Below are positions 1-12,294 of a stretch of 64,000 nucleotides of DNA, one piece after another. Source of the stretch: Monodelphis domestica (Eukaryota > Chordata > Mammalia > Didelphimorphia > Didelphidae). Position 1 is the first letter of the stretch. Each line of letters begins with the position of its first letter. The DNA is taken from NCBI RefSeq assembly GCF_027887165.1, contig NC_077232.1, forward strand, positions 58,306,706 to 58,370,705, in the 5' to 3' direction. Position numbers and translations under genes: made by a program. The notes beneath the pieces were generated by a model. It saw only the letters and a list, made by a program, of their open reading frames with translations. It was not told the DNA's origin and ran no database searches.

Positions 1-300
1 ACTATGTACAAGCAAGCTATATACAAGATAAGCCAGAAAAAATAGGCACTAGAGTGAAAGAGCATTGAGAAAGGCTTCCTATAGAAGGTAAAATAACTGT
101 TAGGACTCAGAGGAAGTAAAAAAAGAGTCAAGAGATAGAAATGAGCAGAAGAGCTCTGGAGGTGTGGAGACCAGCCTATGAAAATGTCCAATCATGGGGT
201 GGAGTGTCTTGTTCTTGAAACAGTGAGTAGGTCATTATCACTGAATTGCAGAGCACATAAAAGGTGGGGATGGAATGTAAAGAATAAAAAAACTGGAAAG
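1..300. other. Flank of L1; no gene seen
   Basis: No gene or recognisable repeat is seen. The last bases, around 289-300, form the left copy of the target duplication (AACTGGAAAG) that flanks the L1 which follows. Confidence 0.4.
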
Positions 301-2978
301 AGCAAAGAGGGAGTTCTACCAAATTCCTTTTATGACACAAACATGGTACTGATTCCAAAACCAGGCAGGTCAAAAACAGAGAAAGAAAACTATAGACCAA
401 TCTCCCTAATGAATATAGATGCAAAAATCTTAAATAGGATACTAGCAAAAAGACTCCAGCAAGTGATCAGAAGGATCATCCACCATGATCAAGTAGGATT
501 TATACCAGAGATGCAGGGCTGGTTCAACATTAGGAAAACCATCCACATAATTGACCGCATCAACAAGCAAACCAGCAAGAACCACATGATTATCTCAATA
601 GACGCAGAAAAAGCATTTGATAAAATACAACACCCATTCCTACTAAAAACACTAGAAAGCATAGGAATAGAAGGGTTGTTCCTAAAAATAATAAACAGTA
701 TATATCTAAAACCATCAACTAATATCATCTGAAATGGGGATAAACTAGATGCATTCCTAATAAGATCAGGAGTGAAACAAGGATGCCCATTATCACCTCT
801 ACTATTTGACATTGTACTAGAAACACTAGCAGTAGCAATTAGAGAAGAAAAAGAAATTGGAGGCATTAAAATTGGCAATGAGGAGACCAAGTTATCACTC
901 TTTGCAGATGACATGATGGTCTACTTAAAGAATCCTAGAGATTCAACCAAAAAAGCTAATTGAAATAATCAACAACTTTAGCAAAGTTGCAAGATACAAA
1001 ATAAACCCACATAAGTCATCAGCATTTCTATATATTTCCAACACAGCTCAGCAGCAAGAACTAGAAAGAGAAATCCCATTCAAAATTACCTTAGACAAAA
1101 TAAAATACTTAGGAATCTATCTCCCAAGACAAACACAGGAACTTCATGAACACAACTACAAAACACTCTCCACACAACTAAAACTAGACTTGAACAATTG
1201 GAAAAACATTAACTGCTCATGGGTAGGACGAGCCAATATAATAAAAATGACCATCCTACCCAAACTCATCTATCTATTTAGTGCCATACCCATGGAACTT
1301 CCAAAAACATTTTTTACTGATCTAGAAAAAACCATAACAAAGTTCATTTGGAAGAACAAAGGATCAAGGATATCCAGGGAAATAATGAAAAAAAAATACA
1401 AAGGAAGGGGGCCTTGCATTCCCAGATCTCAGTCTATATTATAAAGCAGCGGTCATCAAAACAATTTGGTATTGGCTAAGAGACAGAAAGGAGGATCAGT
1501 GGAATAGACTCGGGGTAAGTGACCTCAGCAAGACAGTATATGACAAACCCAAAGATCCCAGCTTTTGGGACAAAAATCCACTATTTCATAAAAACTGCTG
1601 GGAAAATTAGAGGACAGTGTGGGAAAGATTAGGTTTAGATCAACACCTCACACCCTACACCAAGATAAATTCAAAATGGGTGAAAGACTTGAACATAAAG
1701 AAGGAAACCATAAGAAAATTAGACAAACACAGAATAGTATACATGTCAGACCTTTGGGAAGTGAGAGGCTTTAAAACCAAGCAAGACTTAGAAAGAGTCA
1801 CAAAATGCAAAATAAATAATCTGGAATACATCAAATTAAAAAGGTTTTGTACAAGCAAAACCAATGTAACTAAAATCAGAAGGGAAGCAACAAATTGGGA
1901 AACAATCTGCACAAAAACCTCTGACAAAGGTTTAATTACTCAAATTTACAAAGAGCTACATCAATTGTACAAAAAAATCAAGCCATTCTCCAATTGATAA
2001 ATGGGCAAGGGACATGAACAGGCAGTTCTCAGCCAAAGAAATCAAAACTATTAATAAGCACATGAAAAAGTGTTCTAAATCTCTGATAATCAGAGAGATG
2101 CAAATCAAAACAACTCTGAGGTATCACCTCACACCTAGAAGATTGGCTAACATGACAGCTATGGAAAGTAATGAATGCTGGAGGGGATGTGGCAAAGTAG
2201 GGACATTAACTCATTGCTGGTGGAGTTGTGAATTGATCCAACCATTCTGGAGGGCAATTTGGAACTATGCCCAAAGGGTGATAAAAGACTGTCTGCCCTT
2301 TGATCCAGCTATAGCACTGCTGGGTTTGTACCCCAGGGAGATAATAAGGAAAAAGACTTGTACAAGAATATTCATAGCTGCACTCTTTGTGGTGGCCAAA
2401 AATTGGAAAACGAGGGGATGCCCATCAATTGGGGAATGGCTGAACAAATTGTCGTATATGTTGGTGATGGAATACTATTGTGCTAAAAGGAATAATAAAG
2501 TGGAGGAATTCCATGGAAACTGGAACAATCTCCAGGAAGTGATGCAGAGCGAAAGGAGCAGAACTAGGAAAACATTGTACACAGAGACTGATACATTGTG
2601 GTACAATCGAAGGTAATGGACTTCTCCATTAGTGGCAATGCAATGTCCCTGAACAATCTGCAGGGATCTAAAAAACACTATCCACAAGCAGAAGATAAAC
2701 TGTGGGAGTAAAAACACAGATGAAAAAGCAACTGCTTGACTACAGGGGTGGAGGGGATATGACTGAGAAGAGACTCAAATTGAACACTCTAATGCAAATA
2801 CCAACAACATGGAAATGGGTTCGAACCAAGAACACATGTGATACCCAGGGGAATCGTGCGCCAGCTATGGGAGAGGTGGGGGGAAGGGGGTGGGGGGAAG
2901 GAAAAGAAAATGATCTTTGTTTCCAATGAATAATGTTTGGAAATGACCAAATAAAATAATGTTTAAAGTGAAAAAAAA
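301..2978 (+). mobile_element. 5'-truncated LINE-1, most of ORF2 plus 3'UTR
   Basis: The + strand encodes L1 ORF2 reverse transcriptase in several frames. Blocks seen are [21 protein letters not shown] at about 390-455, a [11 protein letters not shown] block near 775-810, and the catalytic FADD motif near 901-912. The C-terminal domain follows (WWSCELIQPFWRAIWNY and WNNLQEVMQSE, about 2215-2545), then a G-rich 3'UTR and an A-rich tail. A TGA at 730 and further frame changes show it is dead. The start lies inside ORF2, so it is 5'-truncated, as most L1 copies are. AACTGGAAAG flanks it on both sides (291-300 and 2979-2988), the signature of target-primed reverse transcription. The readable protein suggests a fairly young copy. 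Confidence 0.93.
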
Positions 2979-2988
2979 AACTGGAAAG

Positions 2989-3600
2989 GTAAAGTGAGGG
3001 CTGAGTTATGAAGGACTTGGAATGCCAAAGGATTAGCTATTTGATCCAGGAGGTAATTGGGTACCACTGGAGTTTATTGAGAATGGAGGTAGCACAGTCA
3101 GACCTTTGCTTTAGGAAGTTCACTTTGATAGCAGAGTGGAGAGTGGACTCAAACTGAGTTGATTTTTTTTCTACTCTAGTGGGAATTCGGACAGGATATC
3201 CATGGTGGATTCAGAGTTGGGGAGAAAAGAGAGTTCCTATTCTTCTGGTCTGACTTTTAAGACACCTACATTTATCAATGTTCAGTTCATTCACAAATGA
3301 GAATGAAGCAACTGGGCAATAGGACATAAAAAAAAAGATAATGGACTCTTTGACTATAGTTGTAGAGGTGTAGTGTTGAGAACAAATGAAGTGTACTTTG
3401 ACCTAACCTGATCTGAACCACACTTTATTTACTTTGATATGAAAAGATTATTGCAGTGTTAAGTTTTCTTTAATCCATTCCTTGGGTTCTTCTCTAACCC
3501 TGATCTGTCTGCCATTGGTATTTAGGAAGTTAATGACATTCCACCAAAATTCTGGTCTCATGCAAAATGGTGATGCTGGCCACAGTTGTCCTTATTGATT
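2989..3600. other. Unassigned sequence; no gene seen
   Basis: Apparently host sequence into which the L1 inserted. No open frame, RNA gene or clear repeat is recognisable by eye. Confidence 0.3.
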
Positions 3601-3619
3601 TCTGCTTCCTTCAGGATTA

Positions 3620-3995
3620 AAATTTAGAATTGAAAGGGATCTCAGAAGTCATCTAGTCTAATGTTTTCAGTTTACAGATAAAGAAGATGATACATTGGTC
3701 CTAGATTCAAATCAGGCCTTAGATACTTCCCAGCTGTGTGACCCTGGGCAAGTCACTTAACCCCCATTGCCTAGCCCTTACCACTCTTCTGCCTTGGAAA
3801 TAATATGCAATATTAATTCTAAGGTGGAAGGTAAGGGTTTAAAAAAATGATGATACACAAAGAAGATTAGTGATTTGTCCAAGGATATATAGATAGTAAG
3901 CATCTAGAAATGGGATTTGAACTCAGGTTCTTTGATTCCAGAGTCAATTATTTTTCTGCTATACTGTGCTAGTTTCCTAATACTTGCTTCCAATT
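3620..3995 (+). repeat. Old MIR-like SINE interrupted by a CORE-SINE fragment
   Basis: GGGATCTCAGAAGTCATCTAG near 3640, followed after the interruption by a block of the type ACTCAGGTTCTTTGATTCC, looks like an ancient MIR-like retroposon. Inside it, 3704-3842 is a + strand marsupial CORE-SINE 3' part (CTGTGTGACCCTGGGCAAG through GGAAGGTAAGGGTTT). Family names are by eye. Confidence 0.6.
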
Positions 3996-4689
3996 GCCCA
4001 GAAACTCTCTCTTGTGTGTCCTAGTTAGACCCATCTTCTTTCAGAAATGCTGTGGACTTTTTCCAACGTCCTGATTTCACCCAAAACAACAGCTAGTTAA
4101 TTAGATGAACTTGGCTGTGGTATTATACTTACAAGAATGTTGTTCTTTCTCTGGCTTCCTTCTCTTTCAATAACACACCATCATTAATGAGGGCCTTCTG
4201 AAGACAACACCCCTCACTATCGTTGTCTAATTCTAGAAAGCAGCTTATGAAAATTTCAGGTTGGGAAGGAAATAAGGCCAAAATCATGGTAAGCCACTGA
4301 GGGAAGGGTTTGTCTGTAAGGTAATGGGCACCTGACAATGCTTTTTTGTTGCACAAAGATTCTTTGCTCCTTGTTAAAAATAGCCTTGCTCACCCAATTT
4401 GATCATTAAGTACATCTGATCCCTTCTCATGTTTGCAGGAGCTACTTTTGGATACAACTTTCATAATTATCTGAGAATTTATAAGATGCCAATAAGGCTT
4501 TTGGGGGTGGGCACAAGATGGTCAAGTTGAGAAAGCTTTCATTTGATGCCCCACCCCAACATTTCCCTCCAAACAACTTTAAAATAATGTCTCATATCAA
4601 ATTCAGGAGTGGCAAAGCCAACAAAAAGTCAGAGTTAGACATTTTTCCAATCTAAGACAATTTAAAATTTTAGGAAAGAGAGATCTGCA
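3996..4689. other. Unassigned sequence; no gene seen
   Basis: A short open frame on the - strand (4129-4356) has no recognisable domain and I do not call it a gene. No repeat family is identified. Confidence 0.3.
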
Positions 4690-4848
4690 GATGTATAGAG
4701 AAGGGATGAATTTTTACCTCCAAACAAGAAATAGAGAGCAATATAAGATATAAAATGAATCATTTTGATTATACTAAATTAAAACCAATGTAACCAATAA
4801 CAAATTGGGAAATAAATTGTATAATAAATTTCTTAATCTATAGAGAAC

Positions 4849-5694
4849 TGTTATGAGTAAAAATTAATTTGGGATGCTTTATATTAAATGTATAAGCATT
4901 ATCAGAAAAGAGAAAGGCAGAGAGATATAAGGTTCCAGCCTTTATAAACTTAAGGTAAAACCTGGTCCAAGATTATAGCCATTGCAGTTCCATGGCTTGC
5001 CAGAGATAGGAGCCAGATAAGAGGGTTCAGAGAAAGAGCCAGCTCAGAGAGAGCAATGGGGGCCAAAGCACCCAAAGAACTTCCCCCTTTGGCTTTTCAA
5101 ACCTCCTCTCAGCCCCTCTCCAGGATCCTTTTGACATGGGCACTGTGCCCCCAGAAACCCAGGCAAACTATTATCAGGGAAACTCCCTTGCCCTTGCATC
5201 CTTCTGACTCTGAACTTAGAAACACCCAATGACACCTCCCCCCACCAGGGTCCTGAGAGGTTTATCTTCTTTGATAGTCCTCTAGATTTAAGATGGACAA
5301 AGAGATGAATCTTTATGCCTCCAGGCAGACCCCAGTCAGATGACCACCTCACCCCACCAAATGCCTGAGGGACTAACACTCTAGAGTCACATCCACACCA
5401 TGACATAGCATCTGTCGTAAAGAGTATAAAAGCCCCAGAACTGATGTCATCTGGGGGACAGCTTTTCTATCTGTGCTGTCCTCATGGAGGAACAGCCTTT
5501 CCATTCATGCTGTCCTCCCAGGAACTGCTCCCCATCTTGCTGTCCCACCTTGCTATCCTCCTGGCCATTCTCAACATTACTTTCTAAATTAATACATTTC
5601 TCTTTTTGTTTTTAAGCTAAGTTTTGGAGTCTTGTGTTCTTGCAAAAGGTATCCTTCCCAAACCACAGGGGTACACATCTGAACCCTATAACAC
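4849..5694 (+). mobile_element. LTR-like insertion (retroviral LTR fossil)
   Basis: This block interrupts the old L1. It begins TGTTATGAG and ends CTATAACA, so the ends are inverted TG...CA. It contains a TATA-like GTATAAAAGCC near 5424, as in an LTR promoter. The right limit is uncertain: unexplained sequence continues to about 5864 before L1 resumes, and no clean target duplication was found. Read as a fossil; family unknown. Confidence 0.45.
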
Positions 5695-6081
5695 TTTCAT
5701 ATCTTTAAATTGATTCATGGCCTTCATATTTCATCTTTCCTTGCCTCTTGACGTCCTTGGCATTGCAAAGATATGAGACTCTGTGACTCCTCTGTCCATC
5801 CACTAGGGTGAATCTTTTCTGTGATTGAACTGGGTTGGAGGTTCCCCAGATATTTAATTCACAAAGAATTAAGTCAAATTTATAAAAATACAATTCCCCA
5901 ATTGACAAATAGTTGAAGGATATGAACAAGTAATTTTCAGATGATGTAATCAAACCTATCAATAATCATATGAAAAAATGTTCCAAGTCTCTCTTGATTA
6001 GAGAAAAGCCAATTAAAATAATGCTGAGGTACCCAGCATTGACCAATATGATAGTAAAGAAAAATACTAAATATTGGAGTG

Positions 6082-6273
6082 TGTAATAAAGAATGTGAAC
6101 TGAGGGGAAACTTTTACTGCTTGAGTTAGAGAGGATGAACTAAGGAGAAACTGTTTCATCCTCTCCAGTTCAACAAGCCTCTCTATCCACAGCCAGTCAG
6201 AGAACACAGCCATTGTGAAGAAACAGGTTCCCCTCAGTTCATCCTCTCCACTCAGTTTATATATTTTATTACA
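6082..6273. mobile_element. 192-bp element with inverted ends and 4-bp target duplication
   Basis: The element begins TGTAATAAA and ends TTTATTACA (9-bp inverted termini) and is flanked by AGTG at 6078-6081 and 6274-6277. An inner inverted pair, TGAACTGAGGGGAA near 6096 and its complement near 6220, makes it partly palindromic. It sits inside an old L1 that reads through once it is removed. TG...CA ends and a 4-bp duplication fit a very short solo LTR; the palindrome also fits a MITE. Family unknown. Confidence 0.65.
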
Positions 6274-6630
6274 AGTGGCAAAATTTGGATACTAATACAT
6301 TGCTGGTGGAGTTGGGAACTGATCCAACCATTCTGGAGGGCAATTTGGTACTAATGCCCAAGGGGTCACAAAATTGAACCTGTTCTTTGATACTGTAATA
6401 CTTCTACTGGATCTATATTCCAAAGAGATAATAAAAAGGAGAAAGGATCTACTTGTACTTTTCAGTGGCAAAGAATTGGAAATTGAAGAGATGTCCATCA
6501 ATTGGGGAATTGCTGAACCAATCGTGGTACATGTTGGTGATGGAATACTATTGTGCCATAAGAAATAATAAGCAGAATGATTCCAGAAAAGGCCGGAAAG
6601 ATCTGCAGGAACTCATGAAGAGTGAAATAT

Positions 6631-7453
6631 TGTGAAGATTAAATTTAAGTCTCCCCTGATTGTGAAAATGAAATTAACTCCTCTGCCCATTTTTAGATTT
6701 AATCACCAAAATATAAACATTTCACTTAAAGTTGGGGGGAGATCTGCCAATTTTTAGATTTTAATCACCAAAGATGTAAACACCCCAATCACAGTTGAGT
6801 GGGGGAGGTCTGTGACCCACATGTGATAGTGGGTGACAAATCAGAATTGACTGATTGCCTCCTGGGCAGTCCTAAAGCAAAACTTCAACTGTGATTGGTA
6901 GACATAAAATTAGGGGAAGGCACAGGAAGTGACGCAAAAGAAAGTATTGTTAAAAGGGAGTGACAACTTCCTGAGTGGAGTTCAACTTGGACTTCAGCTT
7001 CTTCTGCAGTTCTGAGTTTTAGACTGGAGAAGAATCTGCGGGCTGAACCTGAGACCCTGTTTTTAGTGAGGCTGTTCTTAAATCTCTTCCTTTGGATTGA
7101 CACGTGATGAGTGAAAAGGCTGACTCCTTTCCTAGATTTTCTTTAAAAAAAAACAAAAAACTAGCCTCAATAGAGACCTCCCTCTTGAGAGAGACTTCCC
7201 CAGGCCCTCGGCTTTGTTAGAGAACTAACTCTCCCTGCCCAGGTTGAGCCAGGGACCAGGAGTAAATTATTTAGTGCTCAGGCTAGATATCTAAACCTAT
7301 CATCTCTCTGATATTCTAACTTTACTCTTCTATATTTTGTAAATAAATTGTAAGTAAATCTCTTTGGAATAAATTAAATTCCTGGCAGCCTTATTTTAAA
7401 TATAATCCAGTCAAACTTTTTTTTAAATAAATAAACCCTTTTCCTTCCTTACA
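6631..7453 (+). mobile_element. Solo retroviral LTR, 823 bp
   Basis: Begins TGTGAAGATT, ends CCTTCCTTACA, and is flanked by a 4-bp duplication ATAT (6627-6630 and 7454-7457). Removing it rejoins L1 sequence (GAGTGAAATATGCAGAAC). The U3-like part has an imperfect direct repeat around TTTAATCACCAAA (about 6699 and 6762). AATAAA-type signals lie near the 3' end. A 4-bp duplication fits a class I endogenous retrovirus. Fossil; no internal genes. Confidence 0.8.
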
Positions 7454-8039
7454 ATATGCAGAACTGGGAAGACAATGTACACACTAACAATATTATATGA
7501 TGATCAACTGAAAACTTGGCTCTTCTCAGCAATGCAATGATCTGGGACAATCCTGAAGGATTTATGACAGGAAGTCCTATCCACCTCCAGAGAAAGAACT
7601 GTTGGAGTCTGATGGATGTGGATCTAAACAGATAATCTTTCATATCAGTGTATTTATTTATGGTTTTATTTGGGGGTTTTGGTTTTATATGAGTGTGTTC
7701 TTACAATAATAACCAATACAGAAGTGTGCTTTGCATGATAATATATGTATGACTCAGATCAAATTGCTTATCAACTCTGAAAGGAGGAAGGGAAGAGAGG
7801 GAAAGAGATAGTTTAGATCTTAAAATTTTGGATAACATGTTGAAAATAATTATTACATGTAATTGGGAAAAGAAAATATCTTTGAATTAAGAAAATAAAG
7901 AGATCTGTAATACAGGAATGGGGGCTGGCCCAGGGCCCACCTGTATGAAATACCAATAGGACTAGTTGGTGGTGACAGAAGCAGCAGCAGCTTTTGGAGC
8001 TCCCAAGCAAGAAATGGTAAGGGGACCTGGCAACTGGTC

Positions 8040-9578
8040 ATGAAGGAACTAACACTGGCTACAGGGCCACATGCTATTTGGTGACTCTATTGCTTATACC
8101 CACTTCAAGGGCAAGGAAGAACATTGTCAGTCAAAGAAGGAGTGGAAACCCTGAGGGAAATTATAATTTCTAACCCCAAGAGATTAGGAACCCTGAAGAA
8201 TAGTATAAACTGCAGTCCCAATGGTTCAAGTGCCCTTATTGGGTAAGGACCAGAGAGAAGTCCTGGAGAGCAGTGACCACACCTCTCTCCAGATCATCTG
8301 CCTTGGAAGCACCAAAAACTTCCATACTCCCAGAACTAGTTTTGAAAACAGCAACTCAAAAAATAAGTCTTGAGGCAGTGTCCCTCCACACTCTGTCCTG
8401 AAAATGGAGCCCAACATTAACAAAAAGTTCCAAATTAAGAAAAAGGGTAAAAAAAATGAACAAACTACAAAAACAAAAAAAAATCTGACAAAAAAAAATA
8501 GATTAAGGTCAGTTAGATCAAGAATAAACTCAGAAGACAATGCAATCAAAATAGTTATAAGCAAATCCTTAAAGAAAAAAATGTGAATTTTCCACAAGCC
8601 AGCCTGGAAGAATTAAAAAATTATTTTCAAAATCAGATAATAGAGGGCACCTTAGTGACTCAGTGGATTAAGAGCAGGCCTAGAGACAGAAGATCCTGGT
8701 TTCAAACCCGGCCTCAGACATTTCCTAGCTAGGTGACCCTGGGCAAGTCACTTAACTTCCATTGACTAGCCCTTATCATTTTTCTGCCTTGGAACCAATA
8801 CACAGTATTGACTCTAAGATAGAAGGTAAAGGGTTTTGAAAAAATCAAATGAGTGATAAAGAAAAAATTAGGCAAAGAGATGAAAGTAAAAGAAGAAAAT
8901 TGTGAAAAGACAATTAACAGCTTGACAAAAGAGGCTCAAAAAATACTGGGAAAAAAAATAAGATATTACAAAACAGAATTAGCCAAATTAAAAGAGAGGT
9001 TCAAAAATTCACTGATGAAAATAACTTTCTAAAAAGCAGAACTGACCAAATGGAAAAAGGGGTACAAAAACTCACTGAATAAAATAATTTCTTAAAAATT
9101 AGAATTGCACAAGTGGAAACTAATGACTCCATGGGACATAAAAAAAAAGTCAATAGAATGAAAAAATAGAAGAAAATGTGAAATATCACTTTGGAAAAGC
9201 TACCTAGAAAGGCTATCAAGAAGAGTTAATTTAAGAATTATTATACTACCTGAAAGCCATGATGTTAGAAAGACCCCAGAGATAATATTTCAAGCAATTA
9301 TTGAGGTAAACTAGCTGACAACCAAGAACTGGAGGGTAAAAGAGAAATTGAGGACTTTCGGACTTTCCTACTAAAATAACAAAACTAAGTAAAAAATTTG
9401 GCTTTCAAATACAAGACTCAAGAGAAGCATAAAAAAGTAAATGCAAAAGATAAATAATGAGACTCAATAAGGTTACATTTTTTAACTTTCTATATGGGAA
9501 GATGATACATGGATCTACCAAGAACTTTATCATCCTTATACCAGTTACAAGGATTCTACATAGAAAAAAGGTACAAGA
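8040..9578 (+). mobile_element. L1/HAL1-like ORF1 unit, decayed
   Basis: A-rich + strand sequence resembling marsupial L1 5'UTR and ORF1. It has the lead-in GAGCCCAACATTAACAAAAAG near 8408, repeated ACTGATGAAAATAAC-type coiled-coil coding blocks around 9010-9110, and TACCTGAAAGCCATGATG near 9248. It runs into a tail (GTACAAGATGATAATGCATG) now split by the retroviral insertion, resuming at 14536-14640. Having ORF1 but no ORF2 before the tail suggests a HAL1-type half-L1. No intact frame. A CORE-SINE lies inside at 8641-8838. Confidence 0.6.
8641..8838 (+). repeat. Marsupial CORE-SINE
   Basis: Near full length: tRNA-like head (CTCAGTGGATTAAGAG), core (AGGTGACCCTGGGCAAGTCA) and 3' part ending GAAGGTAAAGGGTTTT. 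Inserted in the L1/HAL1-like unit. Confidence 0.85.
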
Positions 9579-10201
9579 TGTAATATTTATTGGGAAAGGA
9601 AAAGGGATTTGGAAAACGGGGATAATGGGGGATTTGTATGGGGTAATGAGGAGTTAAAGGGAGAGAGGGAATATTGCTTGGTGAGGCAAGGGATGCAGAT
9701 GCCCCCTGCTGAGAGGAGTCCAATAAGGGTCCAATAAGGGGTCCAATAAGGACGGTTTGTCTTTGAATGACTGAAACTGAAGTTCAGCTTCCTCTATGAC
9801 CAGAAAAGATAGTCCACTTATCTGACTGTGAATTCAAATAATATAAAGTTTAATAATCCAGTTGGAATTGGAGTTTTTCCTTAGCTTCAGAGTATAGGGC
9901 CAGGCCCTAGAGGCTGGTGGAGGGTTTGTCCCACTCCTGTCTACTCTCATTGTTCTAATTCAGAATCTTAGCAGTAGAAAGAAAGCAAACAAGAACAATT
10001 CTAACCTTCAGAAGCCTGTGTCTTTGGGCTGAACCAAAAAGAGCATGCCACTCCAGACTGGGCTGACCAAGCTCCTCTCTCCTCCAACACCAGGACCCCT
10101 GTCTTCCCCCCGGCCGGAAGGAAGTGCTAGTCCCAAGACCGAACTGCCACTCCCAGTTGGCTCTCCCCCACACAAACTGTTAGTCTAGTTTCCTTTCCAC
10201 A
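9579..10201 (-). repeat. 3' LTR of the fossil retrovirus
   Basis: 623-bp LTR with TG...CA ends in element orientation. An AATAAA-type motif (CCCAATAAATATTACA in - strand sense) lies at its end. Its outer sequences match the short right-end copy at 14449-14535. Confidence 0.8.
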
Positions 10202-10916
10202 ATCATCCCCTTTTTTTGTTGTGACCTTCCCAAGGTCACATATTTATATTATAGTTACCAATTTTCTAAATCTACTCTAAGGATTCTTTGCGGGAAAGTA
10301 AGGGTAAGGGTAATTTTGGGGTTTTACAATAATTTCAGTACAATAAATGTTGAACAAAACTATACAAGAAATTTGAATCTTAGTGCTAATACTACTTACT
10401 CTAAGTTAACTAAAACCAATACATTATTTATAGAAATTATTCATATATAATATAACAATATACATTGTTCTACATCATAATGTCAAATAGAAATATCGAT
10501 TGATCTTTCTATTTGTCCAAGACTTAATGGAACTAACTATATACATATTTACATTTTGCATAAATACAGTTTCAGACCCTTATTTATATAAACAAGGTCT
10601 CTCAATGTCAGTTTGTGATTTTGTGTTTTGTGTCTAATAGTGTTGTGTTGAATTAATACTTATCAAGTTTCTTCAGATTTCCACTTCTCATGTTGACTGA
10701 TGGATCTCTTCTTTCTTCCATGTTATGTACTGATGCATGCGATTTCCCTAATATGTGAAATTACTTTTGTTTTATTATTTCAACACACTCAATCTTACAT
10801 ATAAGTCTCATTTTTTATCTGTCCTCTTCTTATATAAACAAATTTACAAAGTTCAAAGTCTTAGTTGTCCATTTCAGCTTTTCCTCTTTGTTTCTTGTCT
10901 CTAGCATCTTTTCTTG

Positions 10917-11025
10917 ATGCTTTTCCTCTGGGCTAGTTTAAAATTTTTTCCTCTGGGTTGCTTTTCCTCTGGGATGCTTTTCCTCTGGGATGCTTTTCCT
11001 CTGGGTTGCTTTTCCTCTGGGCTGG
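10917..11025. repeat. 16-bp tandem repeat inside the retroviral fossil
   Basis: Five to six copies of a unit close to GCTTTTCCTCTGGGAT occur between 10917 and 11025. In element orientation it lies between the integrase-like tail and the 3' LTR. Probably a local expansion; no coding role is proposed. Confidence 0.85.
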
Positions 11026-11122
11026 GAAGTTGTCTCGAACATTATGTGTCACTATTATTCCTTTGTGTTGTACTTTTTATGTTAATCAGTTTTTGTTTTC
11101 ATTTCTCAGCACTATCTTTTGT

Positions 11123-11350
11123 CTAATTATCTTCTATGTCTGTTACAGTGGCGTTGAACTTTTTCGAGTCTTTCCCTGCAACTTTTATAGCTGTTGGGGT
11201 AGTAAACAATACTTCATGTGGTCCAGTCCATTTTATGTCTGTAGCCAATTTTCTATTGAAATTTTTTAAGTAGACTATGTCTCCTGGTTTGATGTTGTGC
11301 AAATTGTAATCCAGGGGTAATCTTTGTTGTATCAAGCCCATTTCATGCAA
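11123..11350 (-). pseudogene. Integrase C-terminal remnant of the fossil retrovirus
   Basis: The readable segment includes IKPGDIVYLKNFNRK and WTGPHEVLFTTPTAIKVAG. This is the pattern of the gammaretroviral integrase C-terminal domain (KPGD...W.GP..VLLTTPTA.KV). Part of a broken element. Confidence 0.8.
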
Positions 11351-11826
11351 TTCTGCTATTCTTGTCTGTAAAGCTTGTATGTATTTTGTTAATTGACAGT
11401 CTAGTTTGTGAGAAGTTCTACGTCAGAGAAAGGAGGATATGATAGGAGCATTACATTGTTTGCTTCTTCTTCCTTTTGTTTTGGATCAGGTATATGATTT
11501 TCTTGTACTGCAAATTTAGTGTCTCTATCCACTTTATCCACTTCCACATACTTTTCACAAAGTTCTTCATAATTCTTGACTCCCAATGCTGCCAACATTT
11601 CTTCTATTGTGATTGTGTAGTTTATTTCCTTAACTAACTCTTCTGACTGGATTGTTTGTTCTTGATTTGAGTTGTTAATGTAATTATCTGTCTTTCCCTC
11701 TTGTAAAGCTTTGTGATCTTGATCGTAAGGTTTGATATATTCATAAGGTTCTTGGTCTTCTTCATTTTCTGAATCAAACATTATTGAATATAGTGATTCT
11801 GTGTGATTCGTGTCTTGCATTGACTC

Positions 11827-12294
11827 TTACTTGGTGATCTCTATATTCCCCAAGTCTTTTGCAAGCTCTTTAACTTGGACGTAACTTGTGATTTGGCTGT
11901 CTTCAGGAGATGTTTTTAAAACAGATTTAGTTGCTCCTGTATCAATAAGAGCTGGGTAGATCTCATTACCCACTTTTATCATGACCTTTAGTTCTGTGTT
12001 CTTATTTTGTTGGCACACTTGGACCATAGGTGCCTCTATTTCTATTTTGTTCAAATCCCAGTTTTGTTCTGCTACAGACTTTTCTTGTTGCTCTGAACAT
12101 TCATTTTGCAATCCATCATCAATTTGCAAGGGATTTGCATTATCATGGAGACTTAAGGATGGAATGACAATGTTTGTGTTTGCTTTTTCTTGTGCATTTA
12201 CTATTGGTTGGAATTCTTCTGCATAAGGATTTAAAGTTGACTTTTCTATTATGTCAGTGGTGTTTTCTTTTGTAATATAATCCCTGCTTTTCAT
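11827..12294 (-). pseudogene. Retroviral aspartic protease-like remnant
   Basis: Contains YPALIDTGATKSVL, the aspartic protease active-site signature (L-[IV]-D-T-G-A), in the place expected between gag and pol. Part of a broken element. Confidence 0.75.

Larger units (their letters stand above)
4690..7880 (+). mobile_element. Old LINE-1 broken by three later insertions
   Basis: Degraded L1 ORF2 3' sequence and 3'UTR occur as separate collinear pieces at about 4690-4848, 5865-6081, 6278-6630 and 7458-7880. The same order is seen in the better copy at 301-2978: AAACCAATGTAACC, then CCCCAATTGAC, then TTGCTGGTGGAGTTG, then TGGAATACTATTGTGC. The gaps are filled by an LTR-like piece, a 192-bp short element and a solo LTR, all younger than the L1. 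No intact frame remains. Confidence 0.8.

Noticed and set aside
5044-5406. 120-codon open frame on the - strand
   Set aside because: Lies inside LTR-like sequence, has no start context or domain, and reads antisense to the LTR promoter-like signals.
8645-8720. tRNA-like sequence at SINE heads (here and at the other SINE copies)
   Set aside because: The tRNA-derived head of CORE-SINEs carries box-like motifs but no intact cloverleaf, so these are not tRNA genes.
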